A DNA stretch of 64,000 nucleotides, taken from the NCBI GenBank assembly GCA_964035015.1, contig OZ036017.1:4017753-4081752 (forward strand), given 5' to 3'. Made by a program: the position numbers and the translations under genes. Below the pieces are notes generated by a model, which was not told the DNA's origin, did no database searches, and saw only the letters and a program-made list of their open reading frames with translations. Positions 41,201 to 56,200 of this stretch are shown one piece after another. Origin of the DNA: Corallium rubrum. Taxonomy: Eukaryota; Cnidaria; Anthozoa; Scleralcyonacea; Coralliidae. Every line of letters starts with the position of its first letter. Within the stretch, counting starts at the first letter, position 1.

Positions 41201-44200
41201 GCAACGGCCTCCGTGGCTCAGTGGTCAGAGCATTGCACTAGAATCGCAAGGTCGTGGGTTCAATTCCTGCCGGAGGGCCTGTGTAGTTGCATTTTTCGCA
41301 ACTGCTCCCGGTTTGGTCTTAAAATGTATATATTCTACACTCGAATTTTCCTTCACCCTAAATCCTTAGAACATGCTATGTAATCGAGTGAAATGCCCAA
41401 TATCACTTATAATATACCCAATTCTCTCCTGGCATTACTACCTCATTATATATACAGAACTCGCGATCAAGCTCTCGGCAACGGCCTCCGTGGCTCAGTG
41501 GTCAGAGCATTGCACTAGAATCGCAAGGTCGTGGGTTCAATTCCTGCCGGAGGGCCTGTGTAGTTGCATTTTTCGCAACTGCTCCCGGTTTGGTCTTAAA
41601 ATGTATATATTCTACACTCGAATTTTCCTTCACCCTAAATCCTTAGAACATGCTATGTAATCGAGTGAAATGCCCAATATCACTTATAATATACCCAATT
41701 CTCTCCTGGCATTACTACCTCATTATATATACAGAACTCGCGATCAAGCTCTCGGCAACGGCCTCCGTGGCTCAGTGGTCAGAGCATTGCACTAGAATCG
41801 CAAGGTCGTGGGTTCAATTCCTGCCGGAGGGCCTGTGTAGTTGCATTTTTCGCAACTGCTCCCGGTTTGGTCTTAAAATGTATATATTCTACACTCGAAT
41901 TTTCCTTCACCCTAAATCCTTAGAACATGCTATGTAATCGAGTGAAATGCCCAATATCACTTATAATATACCCAATTCTCTCCTGGCATTACTACCTCAT
42001 TATATATACAGAACTCGCGATCAAGCTCTCGGCAACGGCCTCCGTGGCTCAGTGGTCAGAGCATTGCACTAGAATCGCAAGGTCGTGGGTTCAATTCCTG
42101 CCGGAGGGCCTGTGTAGTTGCATTTTTCGCAACTGCTCCCGGTTTGGTCTTAAAATGTATATATTCTACACTCGAATTTTCCTTCACCCTAAATCCTTAG
42201 AACATGCTATGTAATCGAGTGAAATGCCCAATATCACTTATAATATACCCAATTCTCTCCTGGCATTACTACCTCATTATATATACAGAACTCGCGATCA
42301 AGCTCTCGGCAACGGCCTCCGTGGCTCAGTGGTCAGAGCATTGCACTAGAATCGCAAGGTCGTGGGTTCAATTCCTGCCGGAGGGCCTGTGTAGTTGCAT
42401 TTTTCGCAACTGCTCCCGGTTTGGTCTTAAAATGTATATATTCTACACTCGAATTTTCCTTCACCCTAAATCCTTAGAACATGCTATGTAATCGAGTGAA
42501 ATGCCCAATATCACTTATAATATACCCAATTCTCTCCTGGCATTACTACCTCATTATATATACAGAACTCGCGATCAAGCTCTCGGCAACGGCCTCCGTG
42601 GCTCAGTGGTCAGAGCATTGCACTAGAATCGCAAGGTCGTGGGTTCAATTCCTGCCGGAGGGCCTGTGTAGTTGCATTTTTCGCAACTGCTCCCGGTTTG
42701 GTCTTAAAATGTATATATTCTACACTCGAATTTTCCTTCACCCTAAATCCTTAGAACATGCTATGTAATCGAGTGAAATGCCCAATATCACTTATAATAT
42801 ACCCAATTCTCTCCTGGCATTACTACCTCATTATATATACAGAACTCGCGATCAAGCTCTCGGCAACGGCCTCCGTGGCTCAGTGGTCAGAGCATTGCAC
42901 TAGAATCGCAAGGTCGTGGGTTCAATTCCTGCCGGAGGGCCTGTGTAGTTGCATTTTTCGCAACTGCTCCCGGTTTGGTCTTAAAATGTATATATTCTAC
43001 ACTCGAATTTTCCTTCACCCTAAATCCTTAGAACATGCTATGTAATCGAGTGAAATGCCCAATATCACTTATAATATACCCAATTCTCTCCTGGCATTAC
43101 TACCTCATTATATATACAGAACTCGCGATCAAGCTCTCGGCAACGGCCTCCGTGGCTCAGTGGTCAGAGCATTGCACTAGAATCGCAAGGTCGTGGGTTC
43201 AATTCCTTGCCGGAGGGCCTGTGTAGTTGCATTTTTCGCAACTGCTCCCGGTTTGGTCTTAAAATGTATATATTCTACACTCGAATTTTCCTTCACCCTA
43301 AATCCTTAGAACATGCTATGTAATCGAGTGAAATGCCCAATATCACTTATAATATACCCAATTCTCTCCTGGCATTACTACCTCATTATATATACAGAAC
43401 TCGCGATCAAGCTCTCGGCAACGGCCTCCGTGGCTCAGTGGTCAGAGCATTGCACTAGAATCGCAAGGTCGTGGGTTCAATTCCTGCCGGAGGGCCTGTG
43501 TAGTTGCATTTTTCGCAACTGCTCCCGGTTTGGTCTTAAAATGTATATATTCTACACTCGAATTTTCCTTCACCCTAAATCCTTAGAACATGCTATGTAA
43601 TCGAGTGAAATGCCCAATATCACTTATAATATACCCAATTCTCTCCTGGCATTACTACCTCATTATATATACAGAACTCGCGATCAAGCTCTCGGCAACG
43701 GCCTCCGTGGCTCAGTGGTCAGAGCATTGCACTAGAATCGCAAGGTCGTGGGTTCAATTCCTGCCGGAGGGCCTGTGTAGTTGCATTTTTCGCAACTGCT
43801 CCCGGTTTGGTCTTAAAATGTATATATTCTACACTCGAATTTTCCTTCACCCTAAATCCTTAGAACATGCTATGTAATCGAGTGAAATGCCCAATATCAC
43901 TTATAATATACCCAATTCTCTCCTGGCATTACTACCTCATTATATATACAGAACTCGCGATCAAGCTCTCGGCAACGGCCTCCGTGGCTCAGTGGTCAGA
44001 GCATTGCACTAGAATCGCAAGGTCGTGGGTTCAATTCCTGCCGGAGGGCCTGTGTAGTTGCATTTTTCGCAACTGCTCCCGGTTTGGTCTTAAAATGTAT
44101 ATATTCTACACTCGAATTTTCCTTCACCCTAAATCCTTAGAACATGCTATGTAATCGAGTGAAATGCCCAATATCACTTATAATATACCCAATTCTCTCC

Positions 44201-47200
44201 TGGCATTACTACCTCATTATATATACAGAACTCGCGATCAAGCTCTCGGCAACGGCCTCCGTGGCTCAGTGGTCAGAGCATTGCACTAGAATCGCAAGGT
44301 CGTGGGTTCAATTCCTGCCGGAGGGCCTGTGTAGTTGCATTTTTCGCAACTGCTCCCGGTTTGGTCTTAAAATGTATATATTCTACACTCGAATTTTCCT
44401 TCACCCTAAATCCTTAGAACATGCTATGTAATCGAGTGAAATGCCCAATATCACTTATAATATACCCAATTCTCTCCTGGCATTACTACCTCATTATATA
44501 TACAGAACTCGCGATCAAGCTCTCGGCAACGGCCTCCGTGGCTCAGTGGTCAGAGCATTGCACTAGAATCGCAAGGTCGTGGGTTCAATTCCTGCCGGAG
44601 GGCCTGTGTAGTTGCATTTTTCGCAACTGCTCCCGGTTTGGTCTTAAAATGTATATATTCTACACTCGAATTTTCCTTCACCCTAAATCCTTAGAACATG
44701 CTATGTAATCGAGTGAAATGCCCAATATCACTTATAATATACCCAATTCTCTCCTGGCATTACTACCTCATTATATATACAGAACTCGCGATCAAGCTCT
44801 CGGCAACGGCCTCCGTGGCTCAGTGGTCAGAGCATTGCACTAGAATCGCAAGGTCGTGGGTTCAATTCCTGCCGGAGGGCCTGTGTAGTTGCATTTTTCG
44901 CAACTGCTCCCGGTTTGGTCTTAAAATGTATATATTCTACACTCGAATTTTCCTTCACCCTAAATCCTTAGAACATGCTATGTAATCGAGTGAAATGCCC
45001 AATATCACTTATAATATACCCAATTCTCTCCTGGCATTACTACCTCATTATATATACAGAACTCGCGATCAAGCTCTCGGCAACGGCCTCCGTGGCTCAG
45101 TGGTCAGAGCATTGCACTAGAATCGCAAGGTCGTGGGTTCAATTCCTGCCGGAGGGCCTGTGTAGTTGCATTTTTCGCAACTGCTCCCGGTTTGGTCTTA
45201 AAATGTATATATTCTACACTCGAATTTTCCTTCACCCTAAATCCTTAGAACATGCTATGTAATCGAGTGAAATGCCCAATATCACTTATAATATACCCAA
45301 TTCTCTCCTGGCATTACTACCTCATTATATATACAGAACTCGCGATCAAGCTCTCGGCAACGGCCTCCGTGGCTCAGTGGTCAGAGCATTGCACTAGAAT
45401 CGCAAGGTCGTGGGTTCAATTCCTGCCGGAGGGCCTGTGTAGTTGCATTTTTCGCAACTGCTCCCGGTTTGGTCTTAAAATGTATATATTCTACACTCGA
45501 ATTTTCCTTCACCCTAAATCCTTAGAACATGCTATGTAATCGAGTGAAATGCCCAATATCACTTATAATATACCCAATTCTCTCCTGGCATTACTACCTC
45601 ATTATATATACAGAACTCGCGATCAAGCTCTCGGCAACGGCCTCCGTGGCTCAGTGGTCAGAGCATTGCACTAGAATCGCAAGGTCGTGGGTTCAATTCC
45701 TGCCGGAGGGCCTGTGTAGTTGCATTTTTCGCAACTGCTCCCGGTTTGGTCTTAAAATGTATATATTCTACACTCGAATTTTCCTTCACCCTAAATCCTT
45801 AGAACATGCTATGTAATCGAGTGAAATGCCCAATATCACTTATAATATACCCAATTCTCTCCTGGCATTACTACCTCATTATATATACAGAACTCGCGAT
45901 CAAGCTCTCGGCAACGGCCTCCGTGGCTCAGTGGTCAGAGCATTGCACTAGAATCGCAAGGTCGTGGGTTCAATTCCTGCCGGAGGGCCTGTGTAGTTGC
46001 ATTTTTCGCAACTGCTCCCGGTTTGGTCTTAAAATGTATATATTCTACACTCGAATTTTCCTTCACCCTAAATCCTTAGAACATGCTATGTAATCGAGTG
46101 AAATGCCCAATATCACTTATAATATACCCAATTCTCTCCTGGCATTACTACCTCATTATATATACAGAACTCGCGATCAAGCTCTCGGCAACGGCCTCCG
46201 TGGCTCAGTGGTCAGAGCATTGCACTAGAATCGCAAGGTCGTGGGTTCAATTCCTGCCGGAGGGCCTGTGTAGTTGCATTTTTCGCAACTGCTCCCGGTT
46301 TGGTCTTAAAATGTATATATTCTACACTCGAATTTTCCTTCACCCTAAATCCTTAGAACATGCTATGTAATCGAGTGAAATGCCCAATATCACTTATAAT
46401 ATACCCAATTCTCTCCTGGCATTACTACCTCATTATATATACAGAACTCGCGATCAAGCTCTCGGCAACGGCCTCCGTGGCTCAGTGGTCAGAGCATTGC
46501 ACTAGAATCGCAAGGTCGTGGGTTCAATTCCTGCCGGAGGGCCTGTGTAGTTGCATTTTTCGCAACTGCTCCCGGTTTGGTCTTAAAATGTATATATTCT
46601 ACACTCGAATTTTCCTTCACCCTAAATCCTTAGAACATGCTATGTAATCGAGTGAAATGCCCAATATCACTTATAATATACCCAATTCTCTCCTGGCATT
46701 ACTACCTCATTATATATACAGAACTCGCGATCAAGCTCTCGGCAACGGCCTCCGTGGCTCAGTGGTCAGAGCATTGCACTAGAATCGCAAGGTCGTGGGT
46801 TCAATTCCTGCCGGAGGGCCTGTGTAGTTGCATTTTTCGCAACTGCTCCCGGTTTGGTCTTAAAATGTATATATTCTACACTCGAATTTTCCTTCACCCT
46901 AAATCCTTAGAACATGCTATGTAATCGAGTGAAATGCCCAATATCACTTATAATATACCCAATTCTCTCCTGGCATTACTACCTCATTATATATACAGAA
47001 CTCGCGATCAAGCTCTCGGCAACGGCCTCCGTGGCTCAGTGGTCAGAGCATTGCACTAGAATCGCAAGGTCGTGGGTTCAATTCCTGCCGGAGGGCCTGT
47101 GTAGTTGCATTTTTCGCAACTGCTCCCGGTTTGGTCTTAAAATGTATATATTCTACACTCGAATTTTCCTTCACCCTAAATCCTTAGAACATGCTATGTA

Positions 47201-50200
47201 ATCGAGTGAAATGCCCAATATCACTTATAATATACCCAATTCTCTCCTGGCATTACTACCTCATTATATATACAGAACTCGCGATCAAGCTCTCGGCAAC
47301 GGCCTCCGTGGCTCAGTGGTCAGAGCATTGCACTAGAATCGCAAGGTCGTGGGTTCAATTCCTGCCGGAGGGCCTGTGTAGTTGCATTTTTCGCAACTGC
47401 TCCCGGTTTGGTCTTAAAATGTATATATTCTACACTCGAATTTTCCTTCACCCTAAATCCTTAGAACATGCTATGTAATCGAGTGAAATGCCCAATATCA
47501 CTTATAATATACCCAATTCTCTCCTGGCATTACTACCTCATTATATATACAGAACTCGCGATCAAGCTCTCGGCAACGGCCTCCGTGGCTCAGTGGTCAG
47601 AGCATTGCACTAGAATCGCAAGGTCGTGGGTTCAATTCCTGCCGGAGGGCCTGTGTAGTTGCATTTTTCGCAACTGCTCCCGGTTTGGTCTTAAAATGTA
47701 TATATTCTACACTCGAATTTTCCTTCACCCTAAATCCTTAGAACATGCTATGTAATCGAGTGAAATGCCCAATATCACTTATAATATACCCAATTCTCTC
47801 CTGGCATTACTACCTCATTATATATACAGAACTCGCGATCAAGCTCTCGGCAACGGCCTCCGTGGCTCAGTGGTCAGAGCATTGCACTAGAATCGCAAGG
47901 TCGTGGGTTCAATTCCTGCCGGAGGGCCTGTGTAGTTGCATTTTTCGCAACTGCTCCCGGTTTGGTCTTAAAATGTATATATTCTACACTCGAATTTTCC
48001 TTCACCCTAAATCCTTAGAACATGCTATGTAATCGAGTGAAATGCCCAATATCACTTATAATATACCCAATTCTCTCCTGGCATTACTACCTCATTATAT
48101 ATACAGAACTCGCGATCAAGCTCTCGGCAACGGCCTCCGTGGCTCAGTGGTCAGAGCATTGCACTAGAATCGCAAGGTCGTGGGTTCAATTCCTGCCGGA
48201 GGGCCTGTGTAGTTGCATTTTTCGCAACTGCTCCCGGTTTGGTCTTAAAATGTATATATTCTACACTCGAATTTTCCTTCACCCTAAATCCTTAGAACAT
48301 GCTATGTAATCGAGTGAAATGCCCAATATCACTTATAATATACCCAATTCTCTCCTGGCATTACTACCTCATTATATATACAGAACTCGCGATCAAGCTC
48401 TCGGCAACGGCCTCCGTGGCTCAGTGGTCAGAGCATTGCACTAGAATCGCAAGGTCGTGGGTTCAATTCCTGCCGGAGGGCCTGTGTAGTTGCATTTTTC
48501 GCAACTGCTCCCGGTTTGGTCTTAAAATGTATATATTCTACACTCGAATTTTCCTTCACCCTAAATCCTTAGAACATGCTATGTAATCGAGTGAAATGCC
48601 CAATATCACTTATAATATACCCAATTCTCTCCTGGCATTACTACCTCATTATATATACAGAACTCGCGATCAAGCTCTCGGCAACGGCCTCCGTGGCTCA
48701 GTGGTCAGAGCATTGCACTAGAATCGCAAGGTCGTGGGTTCAATTCCTGCCGGAGGGCCTGTGTAGTTGCATTTTTCGCAACTGCTCCCGGTTTGGTCTT
48801 AAAATGTATATATTCTACACTCGAATTTTCCTTCACCCTAAATCCTTAGAACATGCTATGTAATCGAGTGAAATGCCCAATATCACTTATAATATACCCA
48901 ATTCTCTCCTGGCATTACTACCTCATTATATATACAGAACTCGCGATCAAGCTCTCGGCAACGGCCTCCGTGGCTCAGTGGTCAGAGCATTGCACTAGAA
49001 TCGCAAGGTCGTGGGTTCAATTCCTGCCGGAGGGCCTGTGTAGTTGCATTTTTCGCAACTGCTCCCGGTTTGGTCTTAAAATGTATATATTCTACACTCG
49101 AATTTTCCTTCACCCTAAATCCTTAGAACATGCTATGTAATCGAGTGAAATGCCCAATATCACTTATAATATACCCAATTCTCTCCTGGCATTACTACCT
49201 CATTATATATACAGAACTCGCGATCAAGCTCTCGGCAACGGCCTCCGTGGCTCAGTGGTCAGAGCATTGCACTAGAATCGCAAGGTCGTGGGTTCAATTC
49301 CTGCCGGAGGGCCTGTGTAGTTGCATTTTTCGCAACTGCTCCCGGTTTGGTCTTAAAATGTATATATTCTACACTCGAATTTTCCTTCACCCTAAATCCT
49401 TAGAACATGCTATGTAATCGAGTGAAATGCCCAATATCACTTATAATATACCCAATTCTCTCCTGGCATTACTACCTCATTATATATACAGAACTCGCGA
49501 TCAAGCTCTCGGCAACGGCCTCCGTGGCTCAGTGGTCAGAGCATTGCACTAGAATCGCAAGGTCGTGGGTTCAATTCCTGCCGGAGGGCCTGTGTAGTTG
49601 CATTTTTCGCAACTGCTCCCGGTTTGGTCTTAAAATGTATATATTCTACACTCGAATTTTCCTTCACCCTAAATCCTTAGAACATGCTATGTAATCGAGT
49701 GAAATGCCCAATATCACTTATAATATACCCAATTCTCTCCTGGCATTACTACCTCATTATATATACAGAACTCGCGATCAAGCTCTCGGCAACGGCCTCC
49801 GTGGCTCAGTGGTCAGAGCATTGCACTAGAATCGCAAGGTCGTGGGTTCAATTCCTGCCGGAGGGCCTGTGTAGTTGCATTTTTCGCAACTGCTCCCGGT
49901 TTGGTCTTAAAATGTATATATTCTACACTCGAATTTTCCTTCACCCTAAATCCTTAGAACATGCTATGTAATCGAGTGAAATGCCCAATATCACTTATAA
50001 TATACCCAATTCTCTCCTGGCATTACTACCTCATTATATATACAGAACTCGCGATCAAGCTCTCGGCAACGGCCTCCGTGGCTCAGTGGTCAGAGCATTG
50101 CACTAGAATCGCAAGGTCGTGGGTTCAATTCCTGCCGGAGGGCCTGTGTAGTTGCATTTTTCGCAACTGCTCCCGGTTTGGTCTTAAAATGTATATATTC

Positions 50201-53200
50201 TACACTCGAATTTTCCTTCACCCTAAATCCTTAGAACATGCTATGTAATCGAGTGAAATGCCCAATATCACTTATAATATACCCAATTCTCTCCTGGCAT
50301 TACTACCTCATTATATATACAGAACTCGCGATCAAGCTCTCGGCAACGGCCTCCGTGGCTCAGTGGTCAGAGCATTGCACTAGAATCGCAAGGTCGTGGG
50401 TTCAATTCCTGCCGGAGGGCCTGTGTAGTTGCATTTTTCGCAACTGCTCCCGGTTTGGTCTTAAAATGTATATATTCTACACTCGAATTTTCCTTCACCC
50501 TAAATCCTTAGAACATGCTATGTAATCGAGTGAAATGCCCAATATCACTTATAATATACCCAATTCTCTCCTGGCATTACTACCTCATTATATATACAGA
50601 ACTCGCGATCAAGCTCTCGGCAACGGCCTCCGTGGCTCAGTGGTCAGAGCATTGCACTAGAATCGCAAGGTCGTGGGTTCAATTCCTGCCGGAGGGCCTG
50701 TGTAGTTGCATTTTTCGCAACTGCTCCCGGTTTGGTCTTAAAATGTATATATTCTACACTCGAATTTTCCTTCACCCTAAATCCTTAGAACATGCTATGT
50801 AATCGAGTGAAATGCCCAATATCACTTATAATATACCCAATTCTCTCCTGGCATTACTACCTCATTATATATACAGAACTCGCGATCAAGCTCTCGGCAA
50901 CGGCCTCCGTGGCTCAGTGGTCAGAGCATTGCACTAGAATCGCAAGGTCGTGGGTTCAATTCCTGCCGGAGGGCCTGTGTAGTTGCATTTTTCGCAACTG
51001 CTCCCGGTTTGGTCTTAAAATGTATATATTCTACACTCGAATTTTCCTTCACCCTAAATCCTTAGAACATGCTATGTAATCGAGTGAAATGCCCAATATC
51101 ACTTATAATATACCCAATTCTCTCCTGGCATTACTACCTCATTATATATACAGAACTCGCGATCAAGCTCTCGGCAACGGCCTCCGTGGCTCAGTGGTCA
51201 GAGCATTGCACTAGAATCGCAAGGTCGTGGGTTCAATTCCTGCCGGAGGGCCTGTGTAGTTGCATTTTTCGCAACTGCTCCCGGTTTGGTCTTAAAATGT
51301 ATATATTCTACACTCGAATTTTCCTTCACCCTAAATCCTTAGAACATGCTATGTAATCGAGTGAAATGCCCAATATCACTTATAATATACCCAATTCTCT
51401 CCTGGCATTACTACCTCATTATATATACAGAACTCGCGATCAAGCTCTCGGCAACGGCCTCCGTGGCTCAGTGGTCAGAGCATTGCACTAGAATCGCAAG
51501 GTCGTGGGTTCAATTCCTGCCGGAGGGCCTGTGTAGTTGCATTTTTCGCAACTGCTCCCGGTTTGGTCTTAAAATGTATATATTCTACACTCGAATTTTC
51601 CTTCACCCTAAATCCTTAGAACATGCTATGTAATCGAGTGAAATGCCCAATATCACTTATAATATACCCAATTCTCTCCTGGCATTACTACCTCATTATA
51701 TATACAGAACTCGCGATCAAGCTCTCGGCAACGGCCTCCGTGGCTCAGTGGTCAGAGCATTGCACTAGAATCGCAAGGTCGTGGGTTCAATTCCTGCCGG
51801 AGGGCCTGTGTAGTTGCATTTTTCGCAACTGCTCCCGGTTTGGTCTTAAAATGTATATATTCTACACTCGAATTTTCCTTCACCCTAAATCCTTAGAACA
51901 TGCTATGTAATCGAGTGAAATGCCCAATATCACTTATAATATACCCAATTCTCTCCTGGCATTACTACCTCATTATATATACAGAACTCGCGATCAAGCT
52001 CTCGGCAACGGCCTCCGTGGCTCAGTGGTCAGAGCATTGCACTAGAATCGCAAGGTCGTGGGTTCAATTCCTGCCGGAGGGCCTGTGTAGTTGCATTTTT
52101 CGCAACTGCTCCCGGTTTGGTCTTAAAATGTATATATTCTACACTCGAATTTTCCTTCACCCTAAATCCTTAGAACATGCTATGTAATCGAGTGAAATGC
52201 CCAATATCACTTATAATATACCCAATTCTCTCCTGGCATTACTACCTCATTATATATACAGAACTCGCGATCAAGCTCTCGGCAACGGCCTCCGTGGCTC
52301 AGTGGTCAGAGCATTGCACTAGAATCGCAAGGTCGTGGGTTCAATTCCTGCCGGAGGGCCTGTGTAGTTGCATTTTTCGCAACTGCTCCCGGTTTGGTCT
52401 TAAAATGTATATATTCTACACTCGAATTTTCCTTCACCCTAAATCCTTAGAACATGCTATGTAATCGAGTGAAATGCCCAATATCACTTATAATATACCC
52501 AATTCTCTCCTGGCATTACTACCTCATTATATATACAGAACTCGCGATCAAGCTCTCGGCAACGGCCTCCGTGGCTCAGTGGTCAGAGCATTGCACTAGA
52601 ATCGCAAGGTCGTGGGTTCAATTCCTGCCGGAGGGCCTGTGTAGTTGCATTTTTCGCAACTGCTCCCGGTTTGGTCTTAAAATGTATATATTCTACACTC
52701 GAATTTTCCTTCACCCTAAATCCTTAGAACATGCTATGTAATCGAGTGAAATGCCCAATATCACTTATAATATACCCAATTCTCTCCTGGCATTACTACC
52801 TCATTATATATACAGAACTCGCGATCAAGCTCTCGGCAACGGCCTCCGTGGCTCAGTGGTCAGAGCATTGCACTAGAATCGCAAGGTCGTGGGTTCAATT
52901 CCTGCCGGAGGGCCTGTGTAGTTGCATTTTTCGCAACTGCTCCCGGTTTGGTCTTAAAATGTATATATTCTACACTCGAATTTTCCTTCACCCTAAATCC
53001 TTAGAACATGCTATGTAATCGAGTGAAATGCCCAATATCACTTATAATATACCCAATTCTCTCCTGGCATTACTACCTCATTATATATACAGAACTCGCG
53101 ATCAAGCTCTCGGCAACGGCCTCCGTGGCTCAGTGGTCAGAGCATTGCACTAGAATCGCAAGGTCGTGGGTTCAATTCCTGCCGGAGGGCCTGTGTAGTT

Positions 53201-56200
53201 GCATTTTTCGCAACTGCTCCCGGTTTGGTCTTAAAATGTATATATTCTACACTCGAATTTTCCTTCACCCTAAATCCTTAGAACATGCTATGTAATCGAG
53301 TGAAATGCCCAATATCACTTATAATATACCCAATTCTCTCCTGGCATTACTACCTCATTATATATACAGAACTCGCGATCAAGCTCTCGGCAACGGCCTC
53401 CGTGGCTCAGTGGTCAGAGCATTGCACTAGAATCGCAAGGTCGTGGGTTCAATTCCTGCCGGAGGGCCTGTGTAGTTGCATTTTTCGCAACTGCTCCCGG
53501 TTTGGTCTTAAAATGTATATATTCTACACTCGAATTTTCCTTCACCCTAAATCCTTAGAACATGCTATGTAATCGAGTGAAATGCCCAATATCACTTATA
53601 ATATACCCAATTCTCTCCTGGCATTACTACCTCATTATATATACAGAACTCGCGATCAAGCTCTCGGCAACGGCCTCCGTGGCTCAGTGGTCAGAGCATT
53701 GCACTAGAATCGCAAGGTCGTGGGTTCAATTCCTGCCGGAGGGCCTGTGTAGTTGCATTTTTCGCAACTGCTCCCGGTTTGGTCTTAAAATGTATATATT
53801 CTACACTCGAATTTTCCTTCACCCTAAATCCTTAGAACATGCTATGTAATCGAGTGAAATGCCCAATATCACTTATAATATACCCAATTCTCTCCTGGCA
53901 TTACTACCTCATTATATATACAGAACTCGCGATCAAGCTCTCGGCAACGGCCTCCGTGGCTCAGTGGTCAGAGCATTGCACTAGAATCGCAAGGTCGTGG
54001 GTTCAATTCCTGCCGGAGGGCCTGTGTAGTTGCATTTTTCGCAACTGCTCCCGGTTTGGTCTTAAAATGTATATATTCTACACTCGAATTTTCCTTCACC
54101 CTAAATCCTTAGAACATGCTATGTAATCGAGTGAAATGCCCAATATCACTTATAATATACCCAATTCTCTCCTGGCATTACTACCTCATTATATATACAG
54201 AACTCGCGATCAAGCTCTCGGCAACGGCCTCCGTGGCTCAGTGGTCAGAGCATTGCACTAGAATCGCAAGGTCGTGGGTTCAATTCCTGCCGGAGGGCCT
54301 GTGTAGTTGCATTTTTCGCAACTGCTCCCGGTTTGGTCTTAAAATGTATATATTCTACACTCGAATTTTCCTTCACCCTAAATCCTTAGAACATGCTATG
54401 TAATCGAGTGAAATGCCCAATATCACTTATAATATACCCAATTCTCTCCTGGCATTACTACCTCATTATATATACAGAACTCGCGATCAAGCTCTCGGCA
54501 ACGGCCTCCGTGGCTCAGTGGTCAGAGCATTGCACTAGAATCGCAAGGTCGTGGGTTCAATTCCTGCCGGAGGGCCTGTGTAGTTGCATTTTTCGCAACT
54601 GCTCCCGGTTTGGTCTTAAAATGTATATATTCTACACTCGAATTTTCCTTCACCCTAAATCCTTAGAACATGCTATGTAATCGAGTGAAATGCCCAATAT
54701 CACTTATAATATACCCAATTCTCTCCTGGCATTACTACCTCATTATATATACAGAACTCGCGATCAAGCTCTCGGCAACGGCCTCCGTGGCTCAGTGGTC
54801 AGAGCATTGCACTAGAATCGCAAGGTCGTGGGTTCAATTCCTGCCGGAGGGCCTGTGTAGTTGCATTTTTCGCAACTGCTCCCGGTTTGGTCTTAAAATG
54901 TATATATTCTACACTCGAATTTTCCTTCACCCTAAATCCTTAGAACATGCTATGTAATCGAGTGAAATGCCCAATATCACTTATAATATACCCAATTCTC
55001 TCCTGGCATTACTACCTCATTATATATACAGAACTCGCGATCAAGCTCTCGGCAACGGCCTCCGTGGCTCAGTGGTCAGAGCATTGCACTAGAATCGCAA
55101 GGTCGTGGGTTCAATTCCTGCCGGAGGGCCTGTGTAGTTGCATTTTTCGCAACTGCTCCCGGTTTGGTCTTAAAATGTATATATTCTACACTCGAATTTT
55201 CCTTCACCCTAAATCCTTAGAACATGCTATGTAATCGAGTGAAATGCCCAATATCACTTATAATATACCCAATTCTCTCCTGGCATTACTACCTCATTAT
55301 ATATACAGAACTCGCGATCAAGCTCTCGGCAACGGCCTCCGTGGCTCAGTGGTCAGAGCATTGCACTAGAATCGCAAGGTCGTGGGTTCAATTCCTGCCG
55401 GAGGGCCTGTGTAGTTGCATTTTTCGCAACTGCTCCCGGTTTGGTCTTAAAATGTATATATTCTACACTCGAATTTTCCTTCACCCTAAATCCTTAGAAC
55501 ATGCTATGTAATCGAGTGAAATGCCCAATATCACTTATAATATACCCAATTCTCTCCTGGCATTACTACCTCATTATATATACAGAACTCGCGATCAAGC
55601 TCTCGGCAACGGCCTCCGTGGCTCAGTGGTCAGAGCATTGCACTAGAATCGCAAGGTCGTGGGTTCAATTCCTGCCGGAGGGCCTGTGTAGTTGCATTTT
55701 TCGCAACTGCTCCCGGTTTGGTCTTAAAATGTATATATTCTACACTCGAATTTTCCTTCACCCTAAATCCTTAGAACATGCTATGTAATCGAGTGAAATG
55801 CCCAATATCACTTATAATATACCCAATTCTCTCCTGGCATTACTACCTCATTATATATACAGAACTCGCGATCAAGCTCTCGGCAACGGCCTCCGTGGCT
55901 CAGTGGTCAGAGCATTGCACTAGAATCGCAAGGTCGTGGGTTCAATTCCTGCCGGAGGGCCTGTGTAGTTGCATTTTTCGCAACTGCTCCCGGTTTGGTC
56001 TTAAAATGTATATATTCTACACTCGAATTTTCCTTCACCCTAAATCCTTAGAACATGCTATGTAATCGAGTGAAATGCCCAATATCACTTATAATATACC
56101 CAATTCTCTCCTGGCATTACTACCTCATTATATATACAGAACTCGCGATCAAGCTCTCGGCAACGGCCTCCGTGGCTCAGTGGTCAGAGCATTGCACTAG

